Assembly: GCA_947500005.1 (NCBI GenBank) | Contig: CANMQJ010000018.1 | Location: 1 to 64,000, forward strand | Direction: 5' to 3' | DNA length: 64,000 nt | From: an uncultured Paracoccaceae bacterium | GTDB taxonomy: Bacteria > Pseudomonadota > Alphaproteobacteria > Rhodobacterales > Rhodobacteraceae | Shown here: positions 25,140 through 33,751 of the stretch, piece after piece | Layout of the letters: each line of letters begins with the position of its first letter | Position numbering within the stretch: the first letter of the stretch is position 1 | The notes under the pieces: model-generated | The model's database searches: none | Told to the model about the DNA's origin: nothing | Seen by the model: the letters and a program-made list of their open reading frames with translations, nothing else | Translations under genes and position numbers: made by a program

Positions 25140-26324
25140 ATGCCCGACGCCTTTCTTTCGCATGTCTCCGAAACCCTCGTCCAGATCGAGGCGGAGGGGC
25201 TGACCAAGCATGAGCGCCTCATCACCTCGCCGCAGGGCGGAGAGATCACGGTGGGCGACCGCGAGGTGATCAACCTTTGCGCCAACAACTACCTTGGCCT
25301 CGCCGACCATCCCGCGCTGATCGCCGCCGCGAAACACGCGATGGACGACAAGGGCTTCGGCATGGCCAGCGTACGGTTCATCTGCGGCACGCAGGACCTG
25401 CATCGCGAGCTGGAACAGCGTCTGGCCAGCTTCCTTGGCAAGGACGATTCGATCCTGTTCGCCGCCTGTTTCGACGCCAATGGCGGTCTGTTCGAACCGC
25501 TTCTGGGGCCGGAGGATGCCATCGTCTCGGACGCGCTCAACCATGCCTCGATCATCGACGGTATCCGGCTGTGCAAGGCGAAACGTTACCGCTACGCGAA
25601 TAACGACATGAACGATCTCGAGGTGCAGCTGAAACAGGCCCGCGCCGATGGCGCGCGTCACGTCATGATCGCCACCGATGGCGTCTTCTCGATGGACGGA
25701 TACCTCGCCAACCTGCCCGAGATCACCCGGCTGGCCCGCGACCATGACGCCGTGGTGATGGTCGACGATTGCCACGCTACCGGCTTCATGGGGCCGCGCG
25801 GGGCGGGCACGCCCGATCATTTCGGCGTCGATGTCGACATCCTGACCGGGACGCTGGGCAAGGCCCTGGGCGGCGCCATCGGCGGCTATATCGCGGGGCC
25901 GCAGCCGGTGATCGACCTGCTGCGCCAGCGCGCGCGGCCCTATCTCTTCTCAAACTCCCTGCCGCCCGCCATCGCCGCCGCCGGGATCGAGGCGATCCGC
26001 CTCGTCGAAGAGGGCCAGGACCTGCGCGCGCAGCTTTTCGAAAAGGCCCGCATCTGGCGCGAGGGGCTGACGCGGCTGGGCTTCGACCTGTTGCCCGGCG
26101 AGCATCCGATCATCCCGGTGATGCTGGGCGACGCGCGGCTGGCGCAGGACATGGCCAACCACCTGTTCGAGGAGGGCGTCTATGTCTCGGGCTTTTTCTT
26201 CCCGGTCGTACCGCGCGGCAAGGCGCGCATCCGGACCCAGATGAACGCCGCGCTGACGCAGGAGGAACTGGACCGCGCGCTCGCGGCTTTCGAAAGCGCC
26301 GGCAAGAAGCTGGGAGTGATCTGA
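25140..26324 (+). CDS. kbl: Glycine C-acetyltransferase (2-amino-3-ketobutyrate CoA ligase)
   Basis: A 394-residue PLP enzyme of the alpha-oxoamine synthase family. The Schiff-base lysine is K241 in TGTLGKALGG, with VDDCHATG (208-215) contacting the cofactor. It splits 2-amino-3-oxobutyrate with CoA into glycine and acetyl-CoA, the second step of threonine catabolism. An AGGAGAG precedes ATG 25140. Its stop overlaps the tdh start by 1 nt (TGATG), pairing the two steps of the pathway in one operon. Confidence 0.96.
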   Translation: MPDAFLSHVSETLVQIEAEGLTKHERLITSPQGGEITVGDREVINLCANNYLGLADHPALIAAAKHAMDDKGFGMASVRFICGTQDLHRELEQRLASFLGKDDSILFAACFDANGGLFEPLLGPEDAIVSDALNHASIIDGIRLCKAKRYRYANNDMNDLEVQLKQARADGARHVMIATDGVFSMDGYLANLPEITRLARDHDAVVMVDDCHATGFMGPRGAGTPDHFGVDVDILTGTLGKALGGAIGGYIAGPQPVIDLLRQRARPYLFSNSLPPAIAAAGIEAIRLVEEGQDLRAQLFEKARIWREGLTRLGFDLLPGEHPIIPVMLGDARLAQDMANHLFEEGVYVSGFFFPVVPRGKARIRTQMNAALTQEELDRALAAFESAGKKLGVI

Positions 26325-27367
26325 TGCGACCCAACACGATGACCGCGCTCGAGAAATCCGAACCGCGCGAAGGGCTATGGCAGGTTCAGGCGCCGGTGCC
26401 CGAGATCGGCCCGGACGACGTGCTCATCAAGGTGAACAAGACCGGCATCTGCGGCACCGACATCCATATCTGGAAGTGGGACGAGTGGGCCGCGCATACC
26501 GTGCCGGTGCCGCTCATCACCGGGCACGAATTCGCAGGCGAGATCGTCGAGATCGGGCGCGACGTGAAGGGGCTGGACATCGGGCAGCGCTGCTCGGGCG
26601 AGGGGCATCTGATCGGCACGGAAAGCCGGCAGAGCCGCGCGGGCAAGTTCCACCTCGACCCCGGCACGCGCGGCATCGGCGTGAACGTGCAAGGGGCCTT
26701 TGCGCAATACCTGCGCCTGCCCGCCTTCAACGTCGTGCCGTTACCTGATGACATCCCCGACGAGATCGGCGCAATCCTCGATCCGCTGGGCAATGCCGTG
26801 CATACCGCGCTCAGCTTCGACCTGCTGGGCGAGGACGTGCTGATCACCGGCGCGGGGCCGATCGGCATCATGGCGGCGGCGGTGGCGAAACACGCGGGCG
26901 CGCGGCATGTCGTGATCACCGATATCAACCCCGATCGCCTGGAACTTGCTGCCCATGTCGTGCCCGCCGTCCGCCCGGTGAACGTGGCGCAGGAGGAGTT
27001 GCGCGATGTCATCGCCGAGCTGAAGATGAAGCAGGGGTTCGACGTGGGGCTCGAGATGTCGGGCAGCCAGGCCGCGCTCGACCAGATGGTCGAGGCGCTG
27101 GTGATGGGCGGCAAGATCGCCCTTTTGGGCATACCGCCGGGCAAATCGCCCGTGGACTGGAGCCGCATCGTCTTCAAGGCGATCACGATCAAGGGCGTCT
27201 ATGGCCGCGAGATGTTCGAGACCTGGTACAAGATGATCGCGATGCTGCAGAACGGGCTGGACGTGAGCCGCGTGATCACGCACCGCTTTCCGGTGGCGGA
27301 GTTCGAGAAGGGGTTCCGGGCGATGAAGTCGGGCCGGTCCGGCAAGGTCGTGCTGGACTGGACCTGA
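26324..27367 (+). CDS. tdh: L-threonine 3-dehydrogenase, structural-zinc-less form
   Basis: A 347-residue medium-chain dehydrogenase. The catalytic zinc ligands Cys43 (GICGTD) and His68-Glu69 (ITGHEFAGE) are present, and the NAD-binding Rossmann motif is in VLITGAGPIGIMAA. It oxidises threonine to 2-amino-3-oxobutyrate, which Kbl then cleaves. Where E. coli Tdh has four cysteines for a structural zinc after SGEGH, this protein reads SGEGHLIGTESRQSRAGKFH, with none. This suggests a lobe held without zinc. It is coupled to kbl. Confidence 0.95.
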   Translation: MRPNTMTALEKSEPREGLWQVQAPVPEIGPDDVLIKVNKTGICGTDIHIWKWDEWAAHTVPVPLITGHEFAGEIVEIGRDVKGLDIGQRCSGEGHLIGTESRQSRAGKFHLDPGTRGIGVNVQGAFAQYLRLPAFNVVPLPDDIPDEIGAILDPLGNAVHTALSFDLLGEDVLITGAGPIGIMAAAVAKHAGARHVVITDINPDRLELAAHVVPAVRPVNVAQEELRDVIAELKMKQGFDVGLEMSGSQAALDQMVEALVMGGKIALLGIPPGKSPVDWSRIVFKAITIKGVYGREMFETWYKMIAMLQNGLDVSRVITHRFPVAEFEKGFRAMKSGRSGKVVLDWT

Positions 27368-27370
27368 GGA

Positions 27371-27420
27371 CCGGGGGCGCTGCCCCCGGACCCCCGGAGG
27401 TATTTGGAAAGAGATGAAGG
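27371..27420 (+). repeat. Dispersed hairpin-plus-box repeat, copy A
   Basis: A GC hairpin (CCGGGGGC 27371-27378 with GCCCCCGG 27382-27389) is followed at once by a CCCCCGGAGGTATTTGG then AAAGAGATGAAGG box. The same composite occurs inverted at 41050-41099. It lies right after tdh and may also serve as its terminator. Confidence 0.6.
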
Positions 27421-27427
27421 ACAGGGC

Positions 27428-28384
27428 ATGGCGCTCAATTCCATCGTGGAGGCGATAGGGCACACGCCCGCGGTCTGGCTGGACCGGATGGTCGCGGCGC
27501 GCGGGCTGGAGGGGCGGGTGCTGGCCAAGCTCGATTACCTCAACCCGGGATTTTCCAAGAAGGACCGCGCCGCGCTGGGCATCATCGACGCCGCGCAGCG
27601 CGACGGCTCCTTGCGGCCGGGTCAGACGGTCGTCGAGCTGACCTCGGGCAACATGGGCACGGGGCTTGCCATCGTTTGCGCGCAGCGGGGGCATCCTTTC
27701 GTGGCGGTGATGAGCCGGGGCAACTCGCCCGAACGCGCGCGGATGATGGCGGCGCTGGGGGCCGAGGTGGTGTTGGTGGACCAGGCGGAAGCGGGCGTTC
27801 CGGGACAGGTGTCGGGCGCGGACCTGGCATTGGTCGAGGCGGAGGCGCGGCGGATCTGCGCGCAGCGCGGAGCCTTTCGCGCCGACCAGTTCCACCACCC
27901 GGGCAATCCCGCGGCTCATGAGACGGGGACGGCGGCGGAACTTTGGGAGGATGGCGAAGGGCGGCTGACCGCACTTGCCGATTTCGCGGGCAGCGGCGGC
28001 ACCTTCGGTGGCGTGATGCGCGGGCTGCGGGCCCGTGCGCCGGGGCTGCGCGGCTACTTGGTGGAGCCCGAGGGTGCGGCCGCGCTGGCCGGGCAGGCGG
28101 TGACGCGGCCGGGCCATCCGATCCAGGGCGGCGGTTACGCCATGGCCGATCTCGATTTCTTGGAGGGCGTGTCCGTCGACGGCTACCTGCAGGTGTCGGG
28201 CGTGGAGGCGCGCGCGACGGCCCGCGCGCTGGCGCGGGAGGAGGGGATCTTTGCCGGGTTTTCCGCAGGCGCCAATGTCGCCGCGGCCCTGCGCCTGCTG
28301 GAGGGGCCCGAGCGGGGCGGGGCGGTCGCGGTGGTCATCTGCGACAGCGGGTTGAAATATCTCTCTACGGATCTGTGGGCGTAA
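27428..28384 (+). CDS. Cysteine synthase-like PLP enzyme
   Basis: A 318-residue fold-type II PLP enzyme of the CysK family. The N-terminal HTPAVWLDR and the Schiff-base lysine in NPGFSKKDRAAL (K45) match the family. The phosphate/substrate loop is ELTSGNMGTGLA, and the PLP-phosphate loop is GSGGTFGG. The SGNMG in place of the usual SGNTG and the unusual GFSKK suggest a substrate other than O-acetylserine, so I do not give a cysK symbol. It overlaps the convergent phosphatase gene by 20 bp. Confidence 0.8.
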   Translation: MALNSIVEAIGHTPAVWLDRMVAARGLEGRVLAKLDYLNPGFSKKDRAALGIIDAAQRDGSLRPGQTVVELTSGNMGTGLAIVCAQRGHPFVAVMSRGNSPERARMMAALGAEVVLVDQAEAGVPGQVSGADLALVEAEARRICAQRGAFRADQFHHPGNPAAHETGTAAELWEDGEGRLTALADFAGSGGTFGGVMRGLRARAPGLRGYLVEPEGAAALAGQAVTRPGHPIQGGGYAMADLDFLEGVSVDGYLQVSGVEARATARALAREEGIFAGFSAGANVAAALRLLEGPERGGAVAVVICDSGLKYLSTDLWA

Positions 28385-29102
28385 GCGGTTCGCGCCCCCG
28401 ATCGGTCAGCAGCCAGACCCCGCCCTCTTGGAACACGGCGGCTGTCAGCGGCCGGCCATAGCCCGCCCCGCTGTCCAGGTTCACGTGATTGCCGTGATGG
28501 CGCGGCGCCTCGAGCGGGGTGTGGCCGTGGACCACCAGCCAGGGATGCGGGCGCGGATCGTCGAGGAACTCGTGCCGGATCCAGATCAGGTCGTGTTCGC
28601 TCTGCTTGGACAGCGGAACACCGGGACGGATGCCGGCATGGACGAACAGCAGCCCGTTTTCCTCGTGATGCGCGGGCAGGGCGTTGAGGAAATCGACATG
28701 CGCGCGGGGGACCGCGGCCCGCGCGTCCTCGTGCACCTGGTAGGTGCGCGCGCCTTCGGGCACATCGACCCCGTAGCTGGCCAGCGTCTCGACCCCGCCG
28801 ATACGCTCGTGCAGCCAGTGATAGCCCACCAGCAGCCGGTCGTCGGGGGTGGGCACTTCCCGCATGAACATGGCGAACATCCGGTCGTGATTGCCCTTGA
28901 GCGTGATCCAGTCGCGCCCCTGGGCCTTGCCCGCGATCAGCCGGTCCAGCACGCCGCGGCTGTCGGGGCCGCGATCGGTGTAGTCACCCAGGAAGATCAC
29001 CCGCGCGTCACGCCCGCCATCCGCCTCGATCCGTGCCAGCGTCGCGTCCAGCATCCCGGCCTGTCCGTGGATGTCGCCGATGGCATAGATGGGGCGGTTC
29101 AT
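28365..29102 (-). CDS. Calcineurin-type metallophosphoesterase
   Basis: A 245-residue PPP-like phosphatase. All metal-binding motifs are present: GDIHGQ (D10, H12), GDYTDRG (D40, R44), GNHD (N71-D73) and the C-terminal VHGHTPLE. It resembles bacterial serine/threonine phosphatases and Ap4A hydrolases of the PrpA/ApaH group. It is cytosolic with no signal. It overlaps the convergent CysK-like gene by 20 bp. The physiological substrate is not evident. Confidence 0.9.
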   Translation of the reverse strand: MNRPIYAIGDIHGQAGMLDATLARIEADGGRDARVIFLGDYTDRGPDSRGVLDRLIAGKAQGRDWITLKGNHDRMFAMFMREVPTPDDRLLVGYHWLHERIGGVETLASYGVDVPEGARTYQVHEDARAAVPRAHVDFLNALPAHHEENGLLFVHAGIRPGVPLSKQSEHDLIWIRHEFLDDPRPHPWLVVHGHTPLEAPRHHGNHVNLDSGAGYGRPLTAAVFQEGGVWLLTDRGREPLTPTDP

Positions 29103-29141
29103 GGGAGTCTCCGTTCTGGTCCTGGGGTTTTCCGGCCCGTT

Positions 29142-30092
29142 TCACCTGCCGAAGGATGGCGGCCGGTTCAAGGTCTCGGTCAACATGGCGATCTGGTCGC
29201 GCAGCCATTGATGGGGGCCGCTATGGCTCTTTCTTCGGTGCCAGGCCAGGACAAGGTCTACCGGCCCCACCCCCACCGGTTCGCGATAGAGCGACAGGCC
29301 CAGCCGCGGCGCGGCGTGTTCGGCCAGCTGATGCGGGACGAGTGCGATCAGGTCGCTTTGTGCGACCGCGTTCAGCACCCCCGAGAAGACCGGCAGGGTG
29401 ATCGCGACGTGCCGCTGTCGGCCCATCCGTGCCAGGGCCTTGTCGCCCAGCCCTTCCAGCCTCCCCTCAGGCGAGAACAGTACGTGCTGCATGGCGCAGA
29501 ACATGTCGAGGGGCAGAAGCGCCCCCTCCTTCAGCCCCGCTGCGGCCAGGCGCGGGTGTCCCGAGCGGGCTACCACGACAAACGCCGAACGGTGCAGAAA
29601 CCGCGTTTCGATCCAGCCCGGCACGTCGGTGCGCGGCAGGATCGCCATGTCGATATTCTGATGTTCCAGTGACCGGACGTAACTGTCGGGCACCTGGTCG
29701 ACCAGTTGCACCCGCATCCGCGGCGCCCGGCGCGACAGGTGGTCCGCGAGGGCCGGCATCAGCATCTCGGCATAGAAATCGCTGCCCGACAGGGTCAGCC
29801 GGGCGCCGGATTGCGCAGGGTCGAACGACGCGGGTGCCGACAGCAGCGCCTCGGTCCGGTCTAGGATTTCCCGCAGGGGCGTTTGCAGGCTGGCGGCGAA
29901 TTCGGTGGGGACAAGATGCCGGCCCTGGCGGACGAAGAGCGGGTCGTTCAAGGCATGGCGCAGGCGCGACAACGCGGCCGAGACGGCCGGCTGCGACAAC
30001 CCGACCCGCGTGCTGGCCTCGGTCGTCGAACAGGTGTCGAGCAGCGCATCTAGAACGCGGAGAAGGTTGAGGTCGAAGCTCCCGATATTCAT
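29142..30092 (-). CDS. LysR-family transcriptional regulator
   Basis: A 316-residue LysR regulator. The N-terminal winged HTH is in FDLNLLRVLDALLDTCSTTEASTRVGLSQPAVSAALSR, and a periplasmic-binding-protein-like effector domain fills the rest. The start was set at MNIGSFDLNLL, since the in-frame extension upstream runs over the putative operator. The LRHALNDPLFVRQG segment resembles NodD/SyrM-like LysR members. It is divergent from a small membrane-protein gene, its likely target. Confidence 0.9.
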   Translation of the reverse strand: MNIGSFDLNLLRVLDALLDTCSTTEASTRVGLSQPAVSAALSRLRHALNDPLFVRQGRHLVPTEFAASLQTPLREILDRTEALLSAPASFDPAQSGARLTLSGSDFYAEMLMPALADHLSRRAPRMRVQLVDQVPDSYVRSLEHQNIDMAILPRTDVPGWIETRFLHRSAFVVVARSGHPRLAAAGLKEGALLPLDMFCAMQHVLFSPEGRLEGLGDKALARMGRQRHVAITLPVFSGVLNAVAQSDLIALVPHQLAEHAAPRLGLSLYREPVGVGPVDLVLAWHRRKSHSGPHQWLRDQIAMLTETLNRPPSFGR

Positions 30093-30098
30093 CGGGTG

Positions 30099-30120
30099 GA
30101 TAGATACCATATGATCTATC
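30099..30120. promoter_or_regulatory. LysR-type T-N11-A operator
   Basis: GATAGAT (30099-30105) and ATCTATC (30114-30120) form 7-bp arms around 8 bp and contain TAGAT-N8-ATCTA, a textbook LysR site. It lies 7 bp upstream of the lysR ATG and about 75 bp before the divergent membrane-protein gene, fitting autoregulation and control of the neighbour. Confidence 0.65.
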
Positions 30121-30194
30121 GATTTAACATTTATTGTTGTGCCGGGCAGGGTTGGCCGGGAATATCTGTCCATTCAGACGCGGAGGGAGAGGAC

Positions 30195-30575
30195 ATGAAC
30201 GGTCTGGCGCGCGCTTTTTTCCTGGTGGCCATCCTCGCAGCGGTATGTGGCATGATCTGGGGAATCCAGATGTCGGCGACACATGATCACTCGCTCTCGC
30301 CGGCACATGGGCATCTCAACCTGCTGGGCTGGGTGAGCTGTTCGATCTTTGCCTTCTACTATCATCTTGTGCCCGAGGCGGCGGAACGACCGCTGGCGCG
30401 GCTTCATTTCGGGCTGGTGCTGGCCTCCGTCCTGATCCTGACGCCGGGAATCGCCCTTGCCATCCAGCAGCAGACAGAACTTCCGGCCAAGCTCGGCTCG
30501 GCGCTTATGCTGCTGTCGATGCTCGTCTTCGGCTGGATCGTCCTGCGCGAAGGGCGCAGCCTGGCGCGGGCCTGA
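30195..30575 (+). CDS. Small integral membrane protein with a HGHLNLLGW motif
   Basis: A 126-residue protein with about four membrane helices (around 8-26, 40-58, 72-90, 100-118). The SPAHGHLNLLGWVSCSIFAFYYHL segment contains histidines placed like the haem ligands of cytochrome oxidase subunit I-type proteins. I would describe it as a small oxidase-subunit-like or haem-binding membrane protein, not a full oxidase. A GGAGGGAGAGG precedes ATG 30195. It is divergent from the LysR gene. Function is uncertain. Confidence 0.65.
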   Translation: MNGLARAFFLVAILAAVCGMIWGIQMSATHDHSLSPAHGHLNLLGWVSCSIFAFYYHLVPEAAERPLARLHFGLVLASVLILTPGIALAIQQQTELPAKLGSALMLLSMLVFGWIVLREGRSLARA

Positions 30576-30599
30576 TCCCGGGCCCGGCGGGTAGGGATG

Positions 30600-30622
30600 G
30601 CGGCCCCGCAAGGGGACCGCCG
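30600..30622. terminator. Hairpin between the membrane-protein gene and serA
   Basis: GGCGGCCCC and GGGGACCGCC pair around GCAA with one mismatch, between two convergent genes. It lacks a T-run on either strand, so its strength as a terminator is unclear. Confidence 0.4.
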
Positions 30623-30632
30623 CAGGTCATGG

Positions 30633-32228
30633 TCAGGCCACGTCGAATTCGAGAGGCTTGATCTGGTTGAACAGGCCGGTTTCGGCCAGCTTGGCGCGTA
30701 CTTCGGCCGGAACCGCCTCGTCGACATAGAGGAGTGCGATGGCCTCGCCGCCAGCCTTGGCGCGGCCCAGGGTAAAGTTGGCGATGTTCACCCCGTTCTC
30801 GCCCAGCGTCCGGCCCAGTGCGCCGATGATGCCGGGCACGTCCTCGTTCGTGGTATAAAGCATGTGCTGCCCGATCTCGGCGTCGATATTGATGCCCTTG
30901 ATCTGGATGAAGCGCGGCTTGCCGTCGCTGAACACCGTCCCGGCCACGGACCGCTCGCGCTTTTCGGTCACCACGGTCACCTTGACGTAGCCGTCGAACG
31001 TGCCGGACTTGTCCTGGTTGGTGGTCGAGATCTTGATGCCGCGCTCCTTGGCGACGACCGGGGCCGAGACCATGTTCACGTCCGGGTTCACCTTCTTCAT
31101 GATCCCCGCCACCACGGCGCAGTTCAGCGCCTCCAGGTTCATTTCGGCCGCGATCCCGTCATAGAGGATGTTGATCGCCTTGATCGGCTCGTCCGTCATC
31201 TGGCCGATGAAGCTGCCGAGATAGTCGCTCAGCTTGATCCAGGGGCCCATCACCTTGGCCTCCTCGGCGGTCACCGAGGGCATGTTCAGCGCGTTGGTCA
31301 CCGCGCCCGTCAGCAGGTAGTCCGCCATCTGCTCGGCCACCTGAAGCGCGACATTTTCCTGCGCCTCGGTCGTGGCCGCGCCCAGATGCGGGGTGCAGAC
31401 CACGTTGGGCAGGTTGAAAAGCGGGTTTTCCTTGGCGGGCTCCACGCTGAACACGTCGAAAGCCGCGCCGGCCACATGGCCCGATTTCAGCATTTCGGCC
31501 AGCGCCTCCTCGTCCACCAGACCGCCACGGGCACAGTTGATGATGCGTACGCCCTTCTTTGTCTTGGCAAGGTTGTCCGGGCCCAGGATGTTGCGGGTCT
31601 GGTCGGTCAGCGGCACGTGCAGGGTGATGAAATCGGCCCGCGCCAGCAGGTCGTCCAGCTCGACCTTCTCGACGCCCATCTTGTTGGCCTTCTCCTCGCT
31701 CAGGAAGGGATCATAGGCCACGACCTTCATCCGCAGCCCGCGCGCGCGGTCGCAGACGATTCCGCCGATATTGCCCGCGCCGATCACGCCCAGTGTCTTC
31801 CCGGTCAACTCGACCCCCATGAACTTGGACTTCTCCCACTTGCCCGCATGGGTCGAGGCGCTCGCCTCGGGGATCTGGCGCGCCACGGCGAACATCAGCG
31901 CGATGGCGTGTTCGGCGGTGGTGATCATGTTGCCGAAAGGCGTGTTCATCACGATCACGCCCTTCTTGGAGGCAGCTTCCTTGTCCACGTTGTCGGTGCC
32001 GATCCCGGCGCGGCCGATCACCTTGAGCCGGTCGGCCTTCTCCAGGATCGTGGGCGTCACCTTGGTGGCCGAGCGGATGGCCAGGCCGTCGTAATTGCCG
32101 ATCACCTCGGCCAGCTTGTCCTTGTCCTTGCCCAGGTCGGGCATGAAATCCACCTCGATCCCGCGGTCGCGGAATATCTGCACGGCGGTTTCGCTCAGCT
32201 TGTCGGATACGAGTACTTTGGGGGCCAT
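30633..32228 (-). CDS. serA: D-3-phosphoglycerate dehydrogenase
   Basis: A 531-residue long-form SerA. The N-terminal substrate domain is followed by the NAD-binding motif GVIGAGNIGG, catalytic residues in NCARGGLVDEEAL and TPHLGAATTEAQ, an intervening ASB domain and a C-terminal ACT domain (VPGIIGALGRTLGENGVNIANF) for serine feedback. It makes 3-phosphohydroxypyruvate, the first step of serine synthesis. It lies downstream of serC on the same strand, separated by 106 bp with two repeat-like hairpins. Confidence 0.97.
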   Translation of the reverse strand: MAPKVLVSDKLSETAVQIFRDRGIEVDFMPDLGKDKDKLAEVIGNYDGLAIRSATKVTPTILEKADRLKVIGRAGIGTDNVDKEAASKKGVIVMNTPFGNMITTAEHAIALMFAVARQIPEASASTHAGKWEKSKFMGVELTGKTLGVIGAGNIGGIVCDRARGLRMKVVAYDPFLSEEKANKMGVEKVELDDLLARADFITLHVPLTDQTRNILGPDNLAKTKKGVRIINCARGGLVDEEALAEMLKSGHVAGAAFDVFSVEPAKENPLFNLPNVVCTPHLGAATTEAQENVALQVAEQMADYLLTGAVTNALNMPSVTAEEAKVMGPWIKLSDYLGSFIGQMTDEPIKAINILYDGIAAEMNLEALNCAVVAGIMKKVNPDVNMVSAPVVAKERGIKISTTNQDKSGTFDGYVKVTVVTEKRERSVAGTVFSDGKPRFIQIKGINIDAEIGQHMLYTTNEDVPGIIGALGRTLGENGVNIANFTLGRAKAGGEAIALLYVDEAVPAEVRAKLAETGLFNQIKPLEFDVA

Positions 32229-32258
32229 TGTCTGGGTCCTTCGGGATGTGCGGGGAAA

Positions 32259-32327
32259 GGCGGGATGAAACCCGCCCTACGCAAATTGGAATGTCAGGGG
32301 GTCGGGCAGGGCGGGGTTTCCCCCGCC
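32259..32327. repeat. Pair of palindromic GGCGGG hairpins between serC and serA
   Basis: GGCGGG...CCCGCC (32259-32276) and, inverted, GGCGGGG TTT CCCCCGCC (32310-32327) lie in the serC-serA gap, both edged by YTAC/GTA. They look like two facing copies of a short interspersed palindromic repeat. They could modulate read-through from serC to serA. Confidence 0.5.
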
Positions 32328-32334
32328 GTACCCG

Positions 32335-33492
32335 TCACGCGGCCTGCGCCTGCGCGTCGATCTCTGCCTCGAAGGCCCAGTCGAGCCATGCGAGCATCGC
32401 CTCGATGTCCGAGGTCTCGACCGTGCCGCCGCACCAGATGCGCAGGCCCGCGGGCGCGTCGCGATAAGCGCCGATGTCATAGGCGACACCCTCGGCCTCA
32501 AGCCGCTTGGCCACGGCCTTGGCGAATGCCGCGCCGTCCGCGATGCGGTCGTCGGTGAACTTGAGGCAGACGCTGGTGTTCGACCGCGTCGCCGGGTCGG
32601 TCGCCAGGAAGTCGATCCAGCCATGCGCCGCCACGAAATCCGCGACCGCTTTGGCATTGGCATCGGCCCGCGCCATCAGCCCCTTCAGCCCGCCGACCGA
32701 GCGTGCCCAGTCCAGCGCCAGCAGGTAATCCTCGACCGCCAGCATCGAGGGCGTGTTGATCGTCTCGCCCTTGAAGATGCCCTCGTTCAGCTTGCCGCCC
32801 TTGGTCATGCGAAAGATCTTGGGCAGGGGCCAAGTGGGCGTGTAACTTTCCAGCCGCTCCACCGCGCGGGGGCTCAGGATCAGCATCCCGTGCGCCGCCT
32901 CGCCGCCCAGCACCTTCTGCCAGGAGAAGGTGGTCACATCCAGCTTGTCCCAGGGCAGGTCCTGCGCAAAGGCCGCGCTGGTGGCGTCGCAGATCGTCAA
33001 CCCTTCGCGGTCCGCCGCGATCCAGTCTCCATTCGGCACGCGCACGCCGCTGGTGGTGCCGTTCCAGGTGAACACCACGTCATTGGCGAAATCGACCGAG
33101 GCCAGATCGACGATCTCGCCATATTCGGCGGTCTTGACCTGGGCATTGTCCAACTTCAGCTGCTTGACCACATCGGTGACCCAGCCCGCGCCAAAGCTTT
33201 CCCAGGCCAGCATCTCGACACCGCGCGCGCCCAGCATGGACCACATCGCCATTTCGACCGCGCCGGTATCCGAGGCCGGCACGATGCCTATCCGGTAGTC
33301 GGCCGGAACGCCGAGGATCTCGCGCGTCTCTTCGATCGCGGCTTTCAGCTTGTCCTTGCCTACGGCGGCGCGGTGCGAACGGCCCAGCGGCGCATCGGCA
33401 AGCTTGTTCAATTCGAATGCGGGGGGTTTGGCACAGGGGCCAGAGGAAAAACGCGGATTTGCCGGCCGCGTTGCCGGTTGGTCGATTGCCAT
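32335..33492 (-). CDS. serC: Phosphoserine aminotransferase
   Basis: A 385-residue PLP transaminase of the alphaproteobacterial SerC type. The opening NPRFSSGPCAKPP, the RSHRAAVGKDKL segment and the PLP lysine in FSWQKVLGGEAAHG are characteristic. It converts 3-phosphohydroxypyruvate and glutamate to phosphoserine. Upstream of the start is a compact hairpin region that may be a serC leader RNA. It is divergent from serB. Confidence 0.95.
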   Translation of the reverse strand: MAIDQPATRPANPRFSSGPCAKPPAFELNKLADAPLGRSHRAAVGKDKLKAAIEETREILGVPADYRIGIVPASDTGAVEMAMWSMLGARGVEMLAWESFGAGWVTDVVKQLKLDNAQVKTAEYGEIVDLASVDFANDVVFTWNGTTSGVRVPNGDWIAADREGLTICDATSAAFAQDLPWDKLDVTTFSWQKVLGGEAAHGMLILSPRAVERLESYTPTWPLPKIFRMTKGGKLNEGIFKGETINTPSMLAVEDYLLALDWARSVGGLKGLMARADANAKAVADFVAAHGWIDFLATDPATRSNTSVCLKFTDDRIADGAAFAKAVAKRLEAEGVAYDIGAYRDAPAGLRIWCGGTVETSDIEAMLAWLDWAFEAEIDAQAQAA

Positions 33493-33494
33493 AA

Positions 33495-33546
33495 GGTGTT
33501 ACCCTTCCAGATATACGCCCCTCGTTGGGGAGGGGTGTCCCACCTG
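33495..33546 (-). ncRNA. Candidate serC leader RNA
   Basis: Just upstream of the serC start, CCCCTC (33518-33523 on the plus strand) pairs with GAGGGG (33530-33535), and the outer GGTG...CACC blocks (about 33495 and 33542) can close around it. A conserved serC RNA motif is known upstream of serC-serA in alphaproteobacteria. Position and compact hairpins fit, but I could not compare to the covariance model. Confidence 0.45.
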
Positions 33547-33751
33547 CCGGATTAAGCGGTGAAATGCGGCACTGCAACTTCAAAATGCGACGCGATGCAG
33601 AATGTCGCGGTCGAACGGTGCTTTTCGAGGCGCGCAAGTTTCCGATCCGCGCCAGCGCGCTCCGAACGGGGCCGAACCCGCGCGCGCCGCATTGACACTG
33701 CGGCGTGGAGCGCGAAGAAGAGGGCGGAAATCGCCCCCAAAGGACCCCCGG

